From the NCBI RefSeq assembly GCF_030052815.1, contig NC_079501.1:86685849-86749848 (forward strand): a DNA stretch of 64,000 nt. The letters run 5' to 3'. Source of the DNA: Hevea brasiliensis (Eukaryota > Streptophyta > Magnoliopsida > Malpighiales > Euphorbiaceae). The translations under genes and the position numbers were made by a program. The notes below the pieces were generated by a model. It was not told where the DNA came from. It did not search any database and worked only from the letters and a program-made list of their open reading frames with translations. Below, in pieces: positions 32,782 through 44,557 of the stretch (positions are counted from its first letter, which is position 1; each line of letters begins with the position of its first letter).

Positions 32782-32989
32782 GTTAGATGCTCCCCCTGAT
32801 TTTCTTTCTTCATTCTTTTATCTTTTTAAGCAGTTTATTTTTTATGAATTTATTTATTTTGATATGATTCATTATTTGTATGAATTTATTTTTTTTAAAA
32901 TGATTTATTTATTTTTTTAACCAAAAGAATTAAATTCTTGAAATTTTAAACTTTTCAAACATTGATGAAACAGAATTCAATTGAGTTAA

Positions 32990-33020
<31 letters not shown>

Positions 33021-33242
33021 TCAAAAGGCTGTTTCTTTAAAATTATTATTTTTTAATATAGTGTTGCGATTTTATTTTAAATAAAAATAATTATAATAAA
33101 AAAAAGAGAGAAATTAAGTGTAACTCAAATTTTATACACAAAAATAATTAAGAAGATGATAAACTTATTGACGAGAAAATTAATCTTATTTAAACCATCA
33201 AATAATAATGATCCAAATTTTTCCATTATCTTTTACAATTAA
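32782..33242 (+). other. Intron 2 of copy C, left part
   Basis: It matches the start of the introns of copies A (near 80-470) and B (near 7085-7480), including the ATGAATTTATTT and GAATTCAATTGAGTT blocks. It is interrupted at 33242/33243 by a 10.4-kb LTR element and continues at 43694. Confidence 0.75.
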
Positions 33243-36200
33243 TGTCACATCCTACTCCTCGTAAGATGTAACATGTTCCCGTAGTACACCTAATGAATTG
33301 CCGTACTTCACCTACAGGTAACCCATTAAATATACTACAAGGGATTTTAAAACAATTTTCGTTCATTATGAAATTGGTGGGTAAAAAAAAAAAATTTTTA
33401 CCTTTTTTTTTTTCAAATATTAAAAACCTTTATTTAAAGTCCAAACATAATTCAAATTTTTAGATATTTAAAATCTCCGCAATTTTTACAAAAATTTCGG
33501 CAGAGTGCCGTCTGTATTTTGAGATAACAGTTCTTCAAAACCTGAAAATAAAAACACTCCCAATATTTTTCTCAATCACAACTTTATTTGTAACCACCAA
33601 ACTTCAAATCAACAACAATGGCAACACTTCAACTCAAAATCCAAATTTCAAATAAAAAATTAATAACTCAAAACATTTCATAAACTCATGCACATTGCAT
33701 TTTAAATATTTAATTTACATTCACTATTAAATTTACAAACACAAAATCTCAAAAATAATACTATTACAATTTTATCTGTACAACTGCTCAAACTACAGAG
33801 ATACATATGCATACTATCATATTTACATCAAACTAAACTACCAGGGTATAGACAATACCCGTACAGAAATTCTTCAACCGTGCTCCTCTCGATCAGAGTG
33901 ACTCACTCTCTTGCTATGTCCTTTTCTCTATCTCATGACAAGTTAAAGCTATCGCTGAGTATAAAGATACTCAGTGGTGCACACTAAAGTATAACATGCA
34001 TAATATAAAATATTTATGGACAAATTATAATTCAAGAATTTCATAATTTTTCAAATCACATTCATAACAAATCATAATTTTCAAAGCTTAGTACAACACA
34101 AAATTTAATCAAACAATTGAATAAACATAGTGTTGCCAAACAATAACACAACTTAGGCCATGACACAAAATTTTCGAACATGCCGTGTGTACATCACGAC
34201 AAGGCAAACACCCCCACTAATCGAAATCAATGAGAGAGGTGGCTAGCTAACTAATGAGTACTCATCCAAACTCGCCCCTCAGACTGGGAAGCCAGAGAGG
34301 GAGGAAATTGATCAAATATCAAACTCACCCCACAAGTGGATGAGGAACATATTAATATTGCCATGCCAAATGTGAATTAAAACGATTTAAAAATATAATG
34401 TTCAATTATAATTGATGCAACAATTAAACAAGCTTCATCTCAAATCTCCATTTCCACAGTAGGCAACACACAAATTCTCAAATAAAATTCCAAAGCCATA
34501 ACTAAATTCAAAACCATATTGTTCAAATATTCCTTACAAATCAATAAATAATTTTCATTTCAAATTTCCATTGTAAAATATGCAACACAACATTTTCAAA
34601 ATTCATAATGAATAAAACATATTCACAATGTATAACAAATCAATTTCCATTATGAAAACTATAATTTAAAAATTTTTGTACACAAACCTGATGCGAGTCG
34701 CCTATCGGCCTTGACTCGATTCCTCGGGTTCTTTCCCGGTATTCTTTTCAACTGAAACACACAATTTTACAATATTTCAGTACTAGAACTTAACATAAAT
34801 CCAAAATAAATTTAGCCTCACTTTTACCTAGCTCTAACGTGCTAAATTCGATGTTCTTGAAATTTTGTGTTTCGGGTTACTATTCACTACACTATTCAAG
34901 TCAAATTGTTGACTTTTTAAGGCTTAATAGATATGGGAACTCCAACTTCACCCATATACCACATTTTGGTCATTAAATTTGTTGGTTTTGGTCATTTTCT
35001 CAAATTCTAAGTCTTTTAGGCAAAATTGCCAATTTTTGGTTTTGGAGTCCTAAGTTGCACTGTTCCATTGGTCACTTTATTGTTGGAATTTGGCAAAACT
35101 TTCTTCATAGAAAATGTTCCTTATTGTCTTAAGTGTATTCTCATTTTTGGATCACCCCAATTGGAGTTTTGTAGCTCAAGTTATAGCCAAAATACGATTC
35201 GTTTACGTAATCGCTCATGCTGCAGATTTTGATTCTGGCAGATTTTGATCCAACTTCGTTCAGTAATTTGATCAAGTTAAGTCCATAATTTGGTCTAATT
35301 TCCTTCATACGAAATGTTTTACTATGTCTTAGGTTTCCATCGGTTCAAGAATCGCCTAAATCGGAGTTTTCTAGAGAGAGTTATAGCCATTGGAACTTTA
35401 CTGTTCAAATGGAAATCTGCAGTTTTGCAGGTTCAGTAACCCAACTTTTCTCAATAATTTGATTAGGTTAATGGCATAATTTGGGTTAGTGTTCTTCATG
35501 AAAGTTTTAGATCTATATCTTATCTAATTACTGGTAAAATTTCAGGTCAATTTGACCTGCCTAGCTCGAGTTATGACTAAATGAACAAATACTGTTCATT
35601 TGGTCAGCTTGTGCAGTGGCAGACTGCTCTTAACCAACTTTGGTCAATTGGTTCACTAAGTTTTGGTCAGTTTTTGGGCATGGTTCCTTAATGAAATTTG
35701 TGTCATTTTATGTCTATTTTCATCCCCAATTGGTGCCATATCAATTGGACTTGTAAAATTTCAGTTTTGGTCCTTCAAAGTTGACTTGGTCATGCTGCCA
35801 GCAGCATGACCATTCACCCTCCGAATTTGGCTTCACTTCCAACAATTCAAACACAACTCATTTGGTCACAATTGACCATTTTTCACTTCACAATAGGTCA
35901 AACATGCCATTTACTCATTTCTTACATTTTTGGTTCACAAACCCTAAGTCCCAAAACCCTAACTCACTAAGTTGTTACATTTTACTAATTCCAACCATAC
36001 AAACACAATTCCTCAACTCATTCAAGCTTTCTAATATATTTTATTCAATCAAATTCATGCAATTCTTACCCTTACAAAGGCTGGACGAATTTCAATTTAG
36101 TCCCTCACACATATTTTTTTTTAATTTTAAGTTTATTTCTATGCTCTTGATGCTATACATACACTAATTAAACTAAAAACTTGAAGTTTGCATTACTTAC

Positions 36201-37077
36201 CTTGTTAGGTGTCTTTGAACTTTCACTTCCTCTCAATTTTCTTCAATTCTTTGATGACCAATCTTCCTCTCAAGTAATTAAATCAAGTTTTTGTGAAGCA
36301 AGTATGGGAGGATTTGGGGTTTAATGGTGGTTTCAAAGCTTGAAGCAAGCTTTAATGGAGGTTTACAATGGTGAGGGAGAGAGAAACGTAAATGGGAGGA
36401 AGATGAGGCTTTTTACTTTTTTTTTTTCTTTTCTTTTCTTTTGTTTTTATGCTTATGGAAGAGTCAAAAATCCATTTAATTAATTTATTAATTATATGAC
36501 TTATGGCATCATGCATGATGTCATCTTCCTACACCTTTTTAACTTTTTCATTTTCTCTTTTTTTTTTCTATTAGTTCTTTTATTTAATTCTTGATTCCAA
36601 AATTTTCTTTTCTCCGATTTTATTTGACAGTTAGGTCAGGAGTCAACTCTCAGGGTCAATTGACCAAATTGCCCCTCGCCTGTTCATCCCGGTTTGCAAA
36701 TAATCCAATATTTCTTCCGGCTCCCTGACCTAATTATTTGACTGGCTTAACAGTTCTTTTTCGTGATTTTCTCTTTTCCACTGTGTTTATAAGGGTCCTA
36801 AGGACCGCAGCGTCACTTTTTACGGTTCGAAATTTGAGTTTAAAACGACTTCGCAGTCATTCCCGAGAAGGTCACCCATCGCTGTGACTCTCGGCTCGTT
36901 TAACTTCTTCTGTTCTGTTTTTCTTATTTATATTCAACTAATTGACAATTACTAATTATTTGTGTTTATGGTTTATCTAGTTGTCTTAAGTATGGTTCTA
37001 ATCCCCTTAATTGTCCGTACCAACTCCGGTCACCAGAACAGTGAAATATACCAGGCTATGCAAATAGGGGTGTTACA
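33243..37077 (-). repeat. LTR of the gag-only element (left copy, 3' LTR of the element)
   Basis: It starts TGTCACATCC and ends GTGTTACA. An open frame of 128 codons at 35781-36167 recurs at 42394-42780 only because LTRs are copies of each other; it reads against the element and shows no known domain. Differences from the right copy are sparse but clustered (see findings). Confidence 0.93.
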
Positions 37078-37400
37078 ATTCTCTCCCCCTTAAAATAATT
37101 TCGTCCTCGAAATTTTACCTGGTATTAGTCTCTGAACAGTTGTGGGTGCTGTCTCCTCATGTCCTATTCACGCTCCTTAGTAGCTTCCTAGCCTGAATGA
37201 TGGTTCTACAGCACTTTAACCTATACTATTTACTCATCGATTGCTCACATCGTGTGCCAAGTTTCTTATGAGCTTCTGTCATAAGTTAGATTCAAATTCA
37301 TTTCAATTTTAGAGGTAAGCAAATCTGTGTGCTAGTGGATTCACTCTTTCTAGAACCTCGTATGGTCCTATGGGTGAGAACTTAGTTTTACTCTTTTCTT
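37078..37400 (-). pseudogene. Chromovirus integrase C-terminal (GPY/F) remnant
   Basis: On the minus strand the sequence reads KFSPIGPYEVLERVNPLAHR (near 37395-37335), the GPY/F module of Ty3/gypsy integrase. It is followed, with stops and shifts, by IEMNLNLTYD (near 37300) and VKVL*NHHSG*EATKERE (near 37210-37150), matching the region up to the C-terminal end of pol in Tekay/Del-like chromoviruses. It shows that the element derives from an autonomous chromovirus by deletion of most of pol. Confidence 0.75.
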
Positions 37401-38376
37401 ATCAAATCTCTTGATTATTTGATGCAGCCTTCAGTTTAGTTTAGAATATTTTAGTCTTTTCTTGTTGTTGTTTTAACAATTATTTTCCTTTATAGTCTTT
37501 TTTCTTAAATGACTTTGTTGGTCATTTATGAACTGCTTATCTCTTTCTTGGCCATAGGTCCATAACCATTATCTTACTATCTCCATTTATGACCAAGGCC
37601 TATGTGCTATTTTGCATTATCTTGTTTGCTTTTGTTTAACTTATTTCCTTCTTGATAAAATAGTTCGGGATATCATTACGCGTCTTAAGTAAGTTGTTTG
37701 CCCTGGTGGCAAATTCTCATCTAGTATTTTTCTCATTTCTTACTGTTCTATTTATTTCTTTCTTTTTATCGATATTCTATAGCTTATTTTGCACTAATGT
37801 GTAATCATTATTTTCTTTTGTACTGAACTATAACCTTGCAATATTCTATCTTTAGAGTTTTAAATCCCAGGTTAGGATTTTCAAACTCCTTTCTAATAAG
37901 AAAACTTTATTTTATTATAACTGTACCAAAATAGATGTCGTTTGCGACTATTCTTATCCTTGTATACTATTGGGTAGTACGTAGCTCTACACAATAAATC
38001 CCAAGTCAGTACTATAATCTGCAGCTTACAGCACAAACATTAAGAATATTGCATAGTTACTACGATACATCCCAATAGATTAAACTTCCCTATATCTTAT
38101 TTCTTTCAAATCCACTAATTTCTTAAACTTATTTTGATTATGGTACCCACTGACATCTATCAGCAGTAATACCTTTACCCGCATCTAAGGTAGCTATATT
38201 ATTATAACTTACTTTTAGGTTCTCTTGCCTTACCTAATTAGGCTCACTAATTAACTTTGCAAATTCTTGTGTACTAGCAAATACTTTTCACTGACAAACT
38301 CTTCCAAATTAAATTTTAAAAAGACTAGTCACTAACATATCAAAAAAAAATTTTTTTTTCAACACATATACATATC
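37401..38376. other. Internal region of the gag-only element without recognisable coding
   Basis: This T-rich stretch lies between the pol tail and gag. No protease or RT motif was found on either strand. Either pol here has decayed beyond recognition or the sequence was captured from elsewhere. Confidence 0.45.
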
Positions 38377-39708
38377 TTAGTTAAGAATCGAGGAAATACC
38401 AGCAACCATGTCAGAAGTCTCATCCTCATTCCTCTGTCGCATAGTGTATACTCTCACTGGAGCATCACCTTGTCCTGGCTGATTCACAGTATTATGACTT
38501 CCAGGTGTACTACCCCTACCTCTGCCTCTGCCTCTACCAACTGCTGGTGAACTCTTCGGGGTAGACACTTGGGCTGATCCTTTTGACGTGGTAAATGATC
38601 CATAACGACGTGGACTTATGCAATCCTTAGCAAAATGACCAGTCCCTCCACAATTGAAACATGCTCCTATAGCTCTATAACATACTCCACTATGTGGTTT
38701 ACCACAAGTCTCGCAAAGTCGATCCGACAGCGTTTTTCTGCGTGTCTGTTGAGTTTGCTGATCGGATTGGGATGGTTTCTGTCCAGAAGATCTACCTCTA
38801 CCTGATTGGCGTGAGCTAGACCCTCCAAAATGTTTTCTTTTCCCAGAGCCACTCTCAGTAGCTTGGCCAGTAACCTTTTCAATTTTTTCTTTCTCTTGTG
38901 TACCCTTTTTCACTGCCCATTCTGATTCTATCCTTTCCAGTTCCAGGGCTTGTGAAATCAATTCAGAAAAATTCTGGTGTCTGAATCCTACCACTTGCAT
39001 TCTCAAGCTAGGCCTCAACCCAGCCTCAAATCTCTTACACCGGTCTCTGGGGGCGGTGACTAAGCTTCCAGCATAATGGCTTAGCCTTGAAAAGTCTCGC
39101 TCATATTCTGCTACAGTTCTATCCTCTTGCTTTAAACTTAAAAACTCTTGCAGCTTCATGTCTACATAAGTATCGGGGACCCAATTTTGTCGAAATTCCC
39201 TTAAAAAGTCTGCCCATGTGAGGACTGGTGGCTCTACCAGACTGTAGGGGATGGTCTTCCACCACTCATATGCATCCCCGTGCAAAAGTAATACTGAATA
39301 TTCAAACTTCAACTCTTCAGTACACTGTAATTTTCTGAAAACCCGTTCCATCCTCTCTAACCACTGTTCTGCTTCTAGTGGATCCACTGTTCCTTTGAAT
39401 TTTATAGCCCCAAATTTCATTAACTTCTCATATTGCCGAGCCGGCGACTGTGATTGTGCTGCAGGTGCTTGTGTCTGTGCTTGAGGCGGCACATTTTCCG
39501 CCATTTGTTGAAAGAACGCAGCCATCTGCTGTGCAAACTGAGCAGGAAACTGCGGTGCTTGAGGAGGAGCTGGAGTGGCTGACCCACTCACATTCTGGAG
39601 TGCTGGGACTTCTCCTTGGGCCTCAGCCTCAACAGATTGCTCTACGGAATGATCTCCCTCTTCCATTCCGTTTTCCAAAAATTTTCTACTCTCTGATAAC
39701 AAACACAA
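38377..39708 (-). CDS. Retrotransposon gag polyprotein, intact frame
   Basis: This is a 443-codon open frame. The likely start is M15 (MEEGDHSVEQ), because residues 1-14 are unlike other gag starts. Features in order: an Ala/Pro/Gln-rich N-terminus (45-90); the Retrotrans_gag capsid domain at about 97-265 (WLERMERVF, YEWWKTI, FRQNWVPDTYVDMK, EYERDFSRLSHYA); a Ser/Arg/Gly-rich linker; CETCGKPHSGVC at 332-343; a CCHC zinc knuckle CFNCGGTGHFAKDC at 350-363; an Arg/Gly tail at 390-400; and a short end (AGISSILN) where protease begins in related gag-pol proteins. It forms the particle and binds RNA. The frame is intact although pol is gone, suggesting recent origin or dependence on helper elements. 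Confidence 0.92.
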   Translation of the reverse strand: MCLLSESRKFLENGMEEGDHSVEQSVEAEAQGEVPALQNVSGSATPAPPQAPQFPAQFAQQMAAFFQQMAENVPPQAQTQAPAAQSQSPARQYEKLMKFGAIKFKGTVDPLEAEQWLERMERVFRKLQCTEELKFEYSVLLLHGDAYEWWKTIPYSLVEPPVLTWADFLREFRQNWVPDTYVDMKLQEFLSLKQEDRTVAEYERDFSRLSHYAGSLVTAPRDRCKRFEAGLRPSLRMQVVGFRHQNFSELISQALELERIESEWAVKKGTQEKEKIEKVTGQATESGSGKRKHFGGSSSRQSGRGRSSGQKPSQSDQQTQQTRRKTLSDRLCETCGKPHSGVCYRAIGACFNCGGTGHFAKDCISPRRYGSFTTSKGSAQVSTPKSSPAVGRGRGRGRGSTPGSHNTVNQPGQGDAPVRVYTMRQRNEDETSDMVAGISSILN

Positions 39709-39833
39709 GGAGGTTGACCTCCGTTAGCGCATATCCATGATGTAAATATGTCATATATATCAAACATTTGAGCAGTTGTATTTACAAACAAAATATTTCA
39801 AATTCACAGTTCAAAATTTATTTTAAAACCTTT

Positions 39834-39845
39834 GCTCTGATACCA
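39834..39845 (-). other. Primer-binding site (tRNA-iMet)
   Basis: The minus strand reads TGGTATCAGAGC, the initiator-Met tRNA primer site, seven bases inside the LTR edge at 39853. Confidence 0.9.
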
Positions 39846-39852
39846 CTAAACA

Positions 39853-42800
39853 TGTCACATCCTACTCCTCGTAAGATGTAACATGTTCCCGTAGTACACC
39901 TAATGAATTACCGTACTTCACCTACAGGTAACCCATTAAATATACTACAAGGGATTTTAAAACAATTTTCGTTCATTATGAAATTGGTGGGTAAAAAAAA
40001 AAAATTTTTACCTTTTTTTTTTTCAAATATTAAAAACCTTTATTTAAAGTCCAAACATAATTCAAATTTTTAGATATTTAAAATCTCCGCAATTTTTACA
40101 AAAATTTCGGCAGAGTGCCGTCTGTATTTTGAGATAACAGTTCTTCAAAACCTGAAAATAAAAACACTCCCAATATTTTTCTCAATCACAACTTTATTTG
40201 TAACCACCAAACTTCAAATCAACAACAATGGCAACACTTCAACTCAAAATCCAAATTTCAAATAAAAAATTAATAACTCAAAACATTTCATAAACTCATG
40301 CACATTGCATTTTAAATATTTAATTTACATTCACTATTAAATTTACAAACACAAAATCTCAAAAATAATATTATTACAATTTTATCTGTACAACTGCTCA
40401 AACTACAGAGATACATATGCATACTATCATATTTACATCAAACTAAACTACTGTATAGACAATACCTGCATGTAAATTCTTCAACCGTGCTCCTCTCTGA
40501 CTGTAGCAGCTCACTCTACTGCTATGTCCTTTTCTCTATCTGCGACAGCAAGTTAAAGCTATCGCTGAGTATAAAGATACTCAGTGGTGCACACTAAAGT
40601 ATAACATGCATAATATAAAATATTTATGGACAAATTATAATTCAAGAATTTCATAATTTTTCAAATCACATTCATAACAAATCATAATTTTCAAAGCTTA
40701 GTACAACACAAAATTTAATCAAACAATTGAATAAACATAGTGTTGCCAAACAATAACACAACTTAGGCCATGACACAAAATTTCCGAACATGCCGTGTGT
40801 ACATCACGACAAGGCAAACACCCCCACTAATCGAAATCAATGAGAGAGGTGGCTAGCTAACTAATGAGTACTCATCCAAACTCGCCCCTCAGACTGGGAA
40901 GCCAGAGAGGGAGGAAATTGATCAAATATCAAACTCACCCCACAAGTGGATGAGGAACATATTAATATTGCCATGCCAAGTGTGAATTAAAACGATTTAA
41001 AAATATAATGTTCAATTATAATTGATGCAACAATTAAACAAGCTTCATTTCAAATCTCCATTTCCACAGTAGGCAATACACAAATTCTCAAATAAAATTC
41101 CAAAGCCATAACTAAATTCAAAACCATATTGTTCAAATATTCCTTACAAATCAATAAATAATTTTCATTTCAAATTTCCATTGTAAAATAGGCAACACAA
41201 CATTTTCAAAATTCATAATGAATAAAACATATTCACAATGTATAACAAATCAATTTCCATTATGAAAACTATAATTTAAAAATTTTTGTGCACAAACCTG
41301 ATGCGAGTCGCCTATCGGCCTTGACTCGATTCCTCGGGTTCTTTCCCGGTATTCTTTTCAACTGAAACACACAATTTTACAATGTTTCAGTACTAGAACT
41401 TAACATAAATCCAAAATAAATTTAGCCTCACTTTTACCTAGCTCTAACGTGCTAAATTCGATGTTCTTGAAATTTTGTGTTTCGAGTTACTATTCACTAC
41501 ACTATTCAAGTCAAATTGTTGACTTTTTAAGGCTTAATAGGTATGGGAACTCCAACTTCACCCACATACCACATTTTGGTCATTAAATTTGTTGGTTTTG
41601 GTCATTTTCTCAAATTCTAAGTCTTTTAGGCAAAATTGCCAATTTTTAGTTTTGGAGTCCTAAGTTGCACTGTTCCATTGGTCACTTTATTGTTGGAATT
41701 TGGCAAAACTTTCTTCATAGAAAATGTTCCTTATTGTCTTAAGTGTATTCTCATTTTTGGATCACCCCAATTGGAGTTTTGTAGCTCAAGTTATAGCCAA
41801 AATACAGTTACTGTTTACGTGCACTGTTCATGCTGCAGATTTTGGTTCTGGCAGATTTTGATCCAACTTCGTTCAGTAATTTGATCAAGTTAAGTCCATA
41901 ATTTGGTCTAATTTCCTTCATACGAAATGTTTTACTATGTCTTAGGTTTTCATCGGTTCAAGAATCGCCTAAATCGGAGTTTTCTAGAGAGAGTTATAGC
42001 CATTGGAACTTTACTGTTCAAATGGAAATCTAGCTTTTAGAGTTCAAGAACCCAACTTTTCTCAATAATTTGATTAGGTTAATGGCATAATTTGGGTTAG
42101 TGTTCTTCATGAAAGTTTTAGATCTATATATTTTATCTAATTACTGGTAAAATTTCAAATCAATTTGACCTGCCTAGCTCGAGTTATGACCAAATGAACA
42201 AATACTGTTCATTTAGTCAGCTTGTGCAGTGGCAGACTGCTCTTAACCAACTTTGGTCAATTGGTTCACTAAGTTTTGGTCAGTTTTTGGGCATGGTTCC
42301 TTAATGAAATTTGTGTCATTTTATGTCTATTTTCATCCCCAATTGGTGCCATATCAATTGGACTTATAAAATTTCAGTTTTGGTCCTTCAAAGTTGACTT
42401 GGTCATGCTGCCAGCAGCATGACCATTCACCCTCCGAATTTGGCTTCACTTCCAACAATTCAAACACAACTCATTTGGTCACAATTGACCATTTTTCACT
42501 TCACAATAGGTCAAACATGCCATTTACTCATTTCTTACATTTTTGGTTCACAAACCCTAAGTCCCAAAACCCTAACTCACTAAGTTGTTACATTTTACTA
42601 ATTCCAACCATACAAACACAATTCCTCAACTCATTCAAGCTTTCTAATATATTTTATTCAATCAAATTCATGCAATTCTTACCCTTACAAAGGCTGGACG
42701 AATTTCAATTTAGTCCCTCACACATATTTTTTTTTTATTTTAAGTTTATTTCTATGCTCTTGATGCTATACATACACTAATTAAACTAAAAACTTGAAGT

Positions 42801-43688
42801 TTGCATTACTTACCTTGTTAGGTGTCTTTGAACTTTCACTTCCTCTCAATTTTCTTCAATTCTTTGATGACCAATCTTCCTCTCAAGTAATTAAATCAAG
42901 TTTTTGTGAAGCAAGTATGGGAGGATTTGGGGTTTAATGGTGGTTTCAAAGCTTGAAGCAAGCTTTAATGGAGGTTTACAATGGTGAGGGAGAGAGAAAC
43001 GTAAATGGGAGGAAGATGAGGCTTTTTACTTTTTTTTTCTTTTCTTTTCTTTTGTTTTTATGCTTATGGAAGAGTCAAAAATCCATTTAATTAATTTATT
43101 AATTATATGACTTATGGCATCATGCATGATGTCATCTTCCTACACCTTTTTAACTTTTTCATTTTCTCTTTTTTTTTTCTATTAGTTCTTTAATTTAATT
43201 CTTGATCCTAAAATTTTCTTTTCTCCAATTTTATTTGACAGTTAGGTCAGGAGTCAGCTCTCAAGGTCAATTGACCAAATTGCCCCTCGCCTGTTCATCC
43301 CGGTTTGCAAATAATCCAATATTTCTTCCGGCTCCCTGACCTAATTATTTGACTGGCTTAACAGTTCTTTTTCGTGATTTTCTCTTTTCCACTATGTTTA
43401 TAAGGGTCCTAAGGACCGCAGCGTCACTTTTTACGGTTCGAAATTTGAGTTTAAAACGACTTCGCAGTCATTCCCGAGAAGGTCACCCATCGCTGTGACT
43501 CTCGGCTCGTTTAACTTCTTCTGTTCTGTTTTTCTTATTTATATTCAACTAATAGACAATTACTAATTATTTGTGTTTATGATTTATCTAGTTGTCTTAA
43601 GTATGGTTCTAATCCCCTTAATTGTCCGGACCGACTCCGGTCACCGGAACAGTGAAATATACCAGGCTATGCAAATAGGGGTGTTACA
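39853..43688 (-). repeat. LTR of the gag-only element (right copy, 5' LTR of the element)
   Basis: It is nearly identical to 33243-37077, starts TGTCACATCC, ends GTGTTACA and is followed by the ATTAA duplication. As the 5' LTR it should hold the promoter of the element on the minus strand. Confidence 0.93.
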
Positions 43689-43693
43689 ATTAA

Positions 43694-43870
43694 CAAATCA
43701 AAATATTTTGTTTCTCAAAAGAAATTCAAAATACTTTGCATAAAAAAATAAAAATATTATAACATATTTTCTTTTCTTAATTTTCTTTGAATCACAGAAT
43801 TTCATTTTAAATTATAAGTTGAAAAAATTCAATAAATTTTAAGCAGTTAAGAAAATAGCTAATAAGGTTT
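43694..43870 (+). other. Intron 2 of copy C, right part
   Basis: It continues the intron after the LTR element and matches copies A and B up to AAGAAAATAGCTAATAA (43851-43867). Homology ends there, about 80 bases before the kinase exon would begin, so the kinase exon was lost through a breakpoint near 43870. Confidence 0.75.
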
Positions 43871-44489
43871 CGACAAGAGATTTTTCTTAACTAGAACTCT
43901 TATCTTGGCCATTCTTATCCTTATGTTGAGGTGTCAAGGGCTGATTGGGTGAAAAAGAGTTGAAATTACCATTTTCCAGGCAGGCTGTGCTCCTCTGCTG
44001 AATCTCACAGGTAAGCTGTGCGCTTCTTGGCATCTCCCAGGTAAGCCATGCACCTGGTCTAAATCTCACGACCTAGTCATGAGATGCACTGCTCAAAAAT
44101 ATCTTCATAATTTTTCTCTTCTTATGGCCTGGTTGTGGGATTTCTTCAATTTCCATGGCCAAGGTGTGAAATATACTGCTTGAAACACTTAATTTAACCT
44201 TCAAATTCTTTTTCTCTAATTTTCCACTATTAAAAAGCTCTTTTAACTCAATCCTTGCAATAAAATAATAAAAAGTAATTAAATGAAATAAAATAAATTT
44301 GACACTAATTACTCTAAAAATATTAACAAAAATTAACTAAAAGACCAAAATTGATAATATAAACATAAATAAAAGCTATATAAAAAAACTATGTATCAAT
44401 TACAAATCTAACATGATCATTAAAGTAAGAATTCTAAGGGCCCAAACTACGTTTCATTTTTCTTGTTTGGTTCAATTCCATTCATATTG

Positions 44490-44557
<68 letters not shown>

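Larger units (their letters stand above)
33243..43688 (-). mobile_element. Gag-only Ty3/gypsy chromovirus derivative (TR-GAG type) with 3.8-kb LTRs
   Basis: LTRs at 33243-37077 (3835 bp) and 39853-43688 (3836 bp) begin TGTCACATCC and end GGGGTGTTACA. ATTAA flanks both sides (33238-33242, 43689-43693), a clean 5-bp duplication. The element is in minus orientation: primer site TGGTATCAGAGC at 39845-39834, gag at 39708-38377, and a polypurine tract (minus strand AAGGGGGAGAGAAT) at 37091-37078. The internal region is only 2775 bp. Protease, RT, RNase H and most of integrase are missing; a decayed GPY/F and chromodomain-type tail remains. LTRs are mostly identical, so the insertion is fairly young. 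It sits in the intron of receptor copy C. Confidence 0.93.

Noticed and set aside
35781..36167. A 128-codon open frame, with a near-identical copy at 42394-42780
   Set aside because: Both lie at matching positions in the two LTRs of one element, so conservation reflects LTR duplication and not selection. No domain is visible and the strand is opposite to the element.
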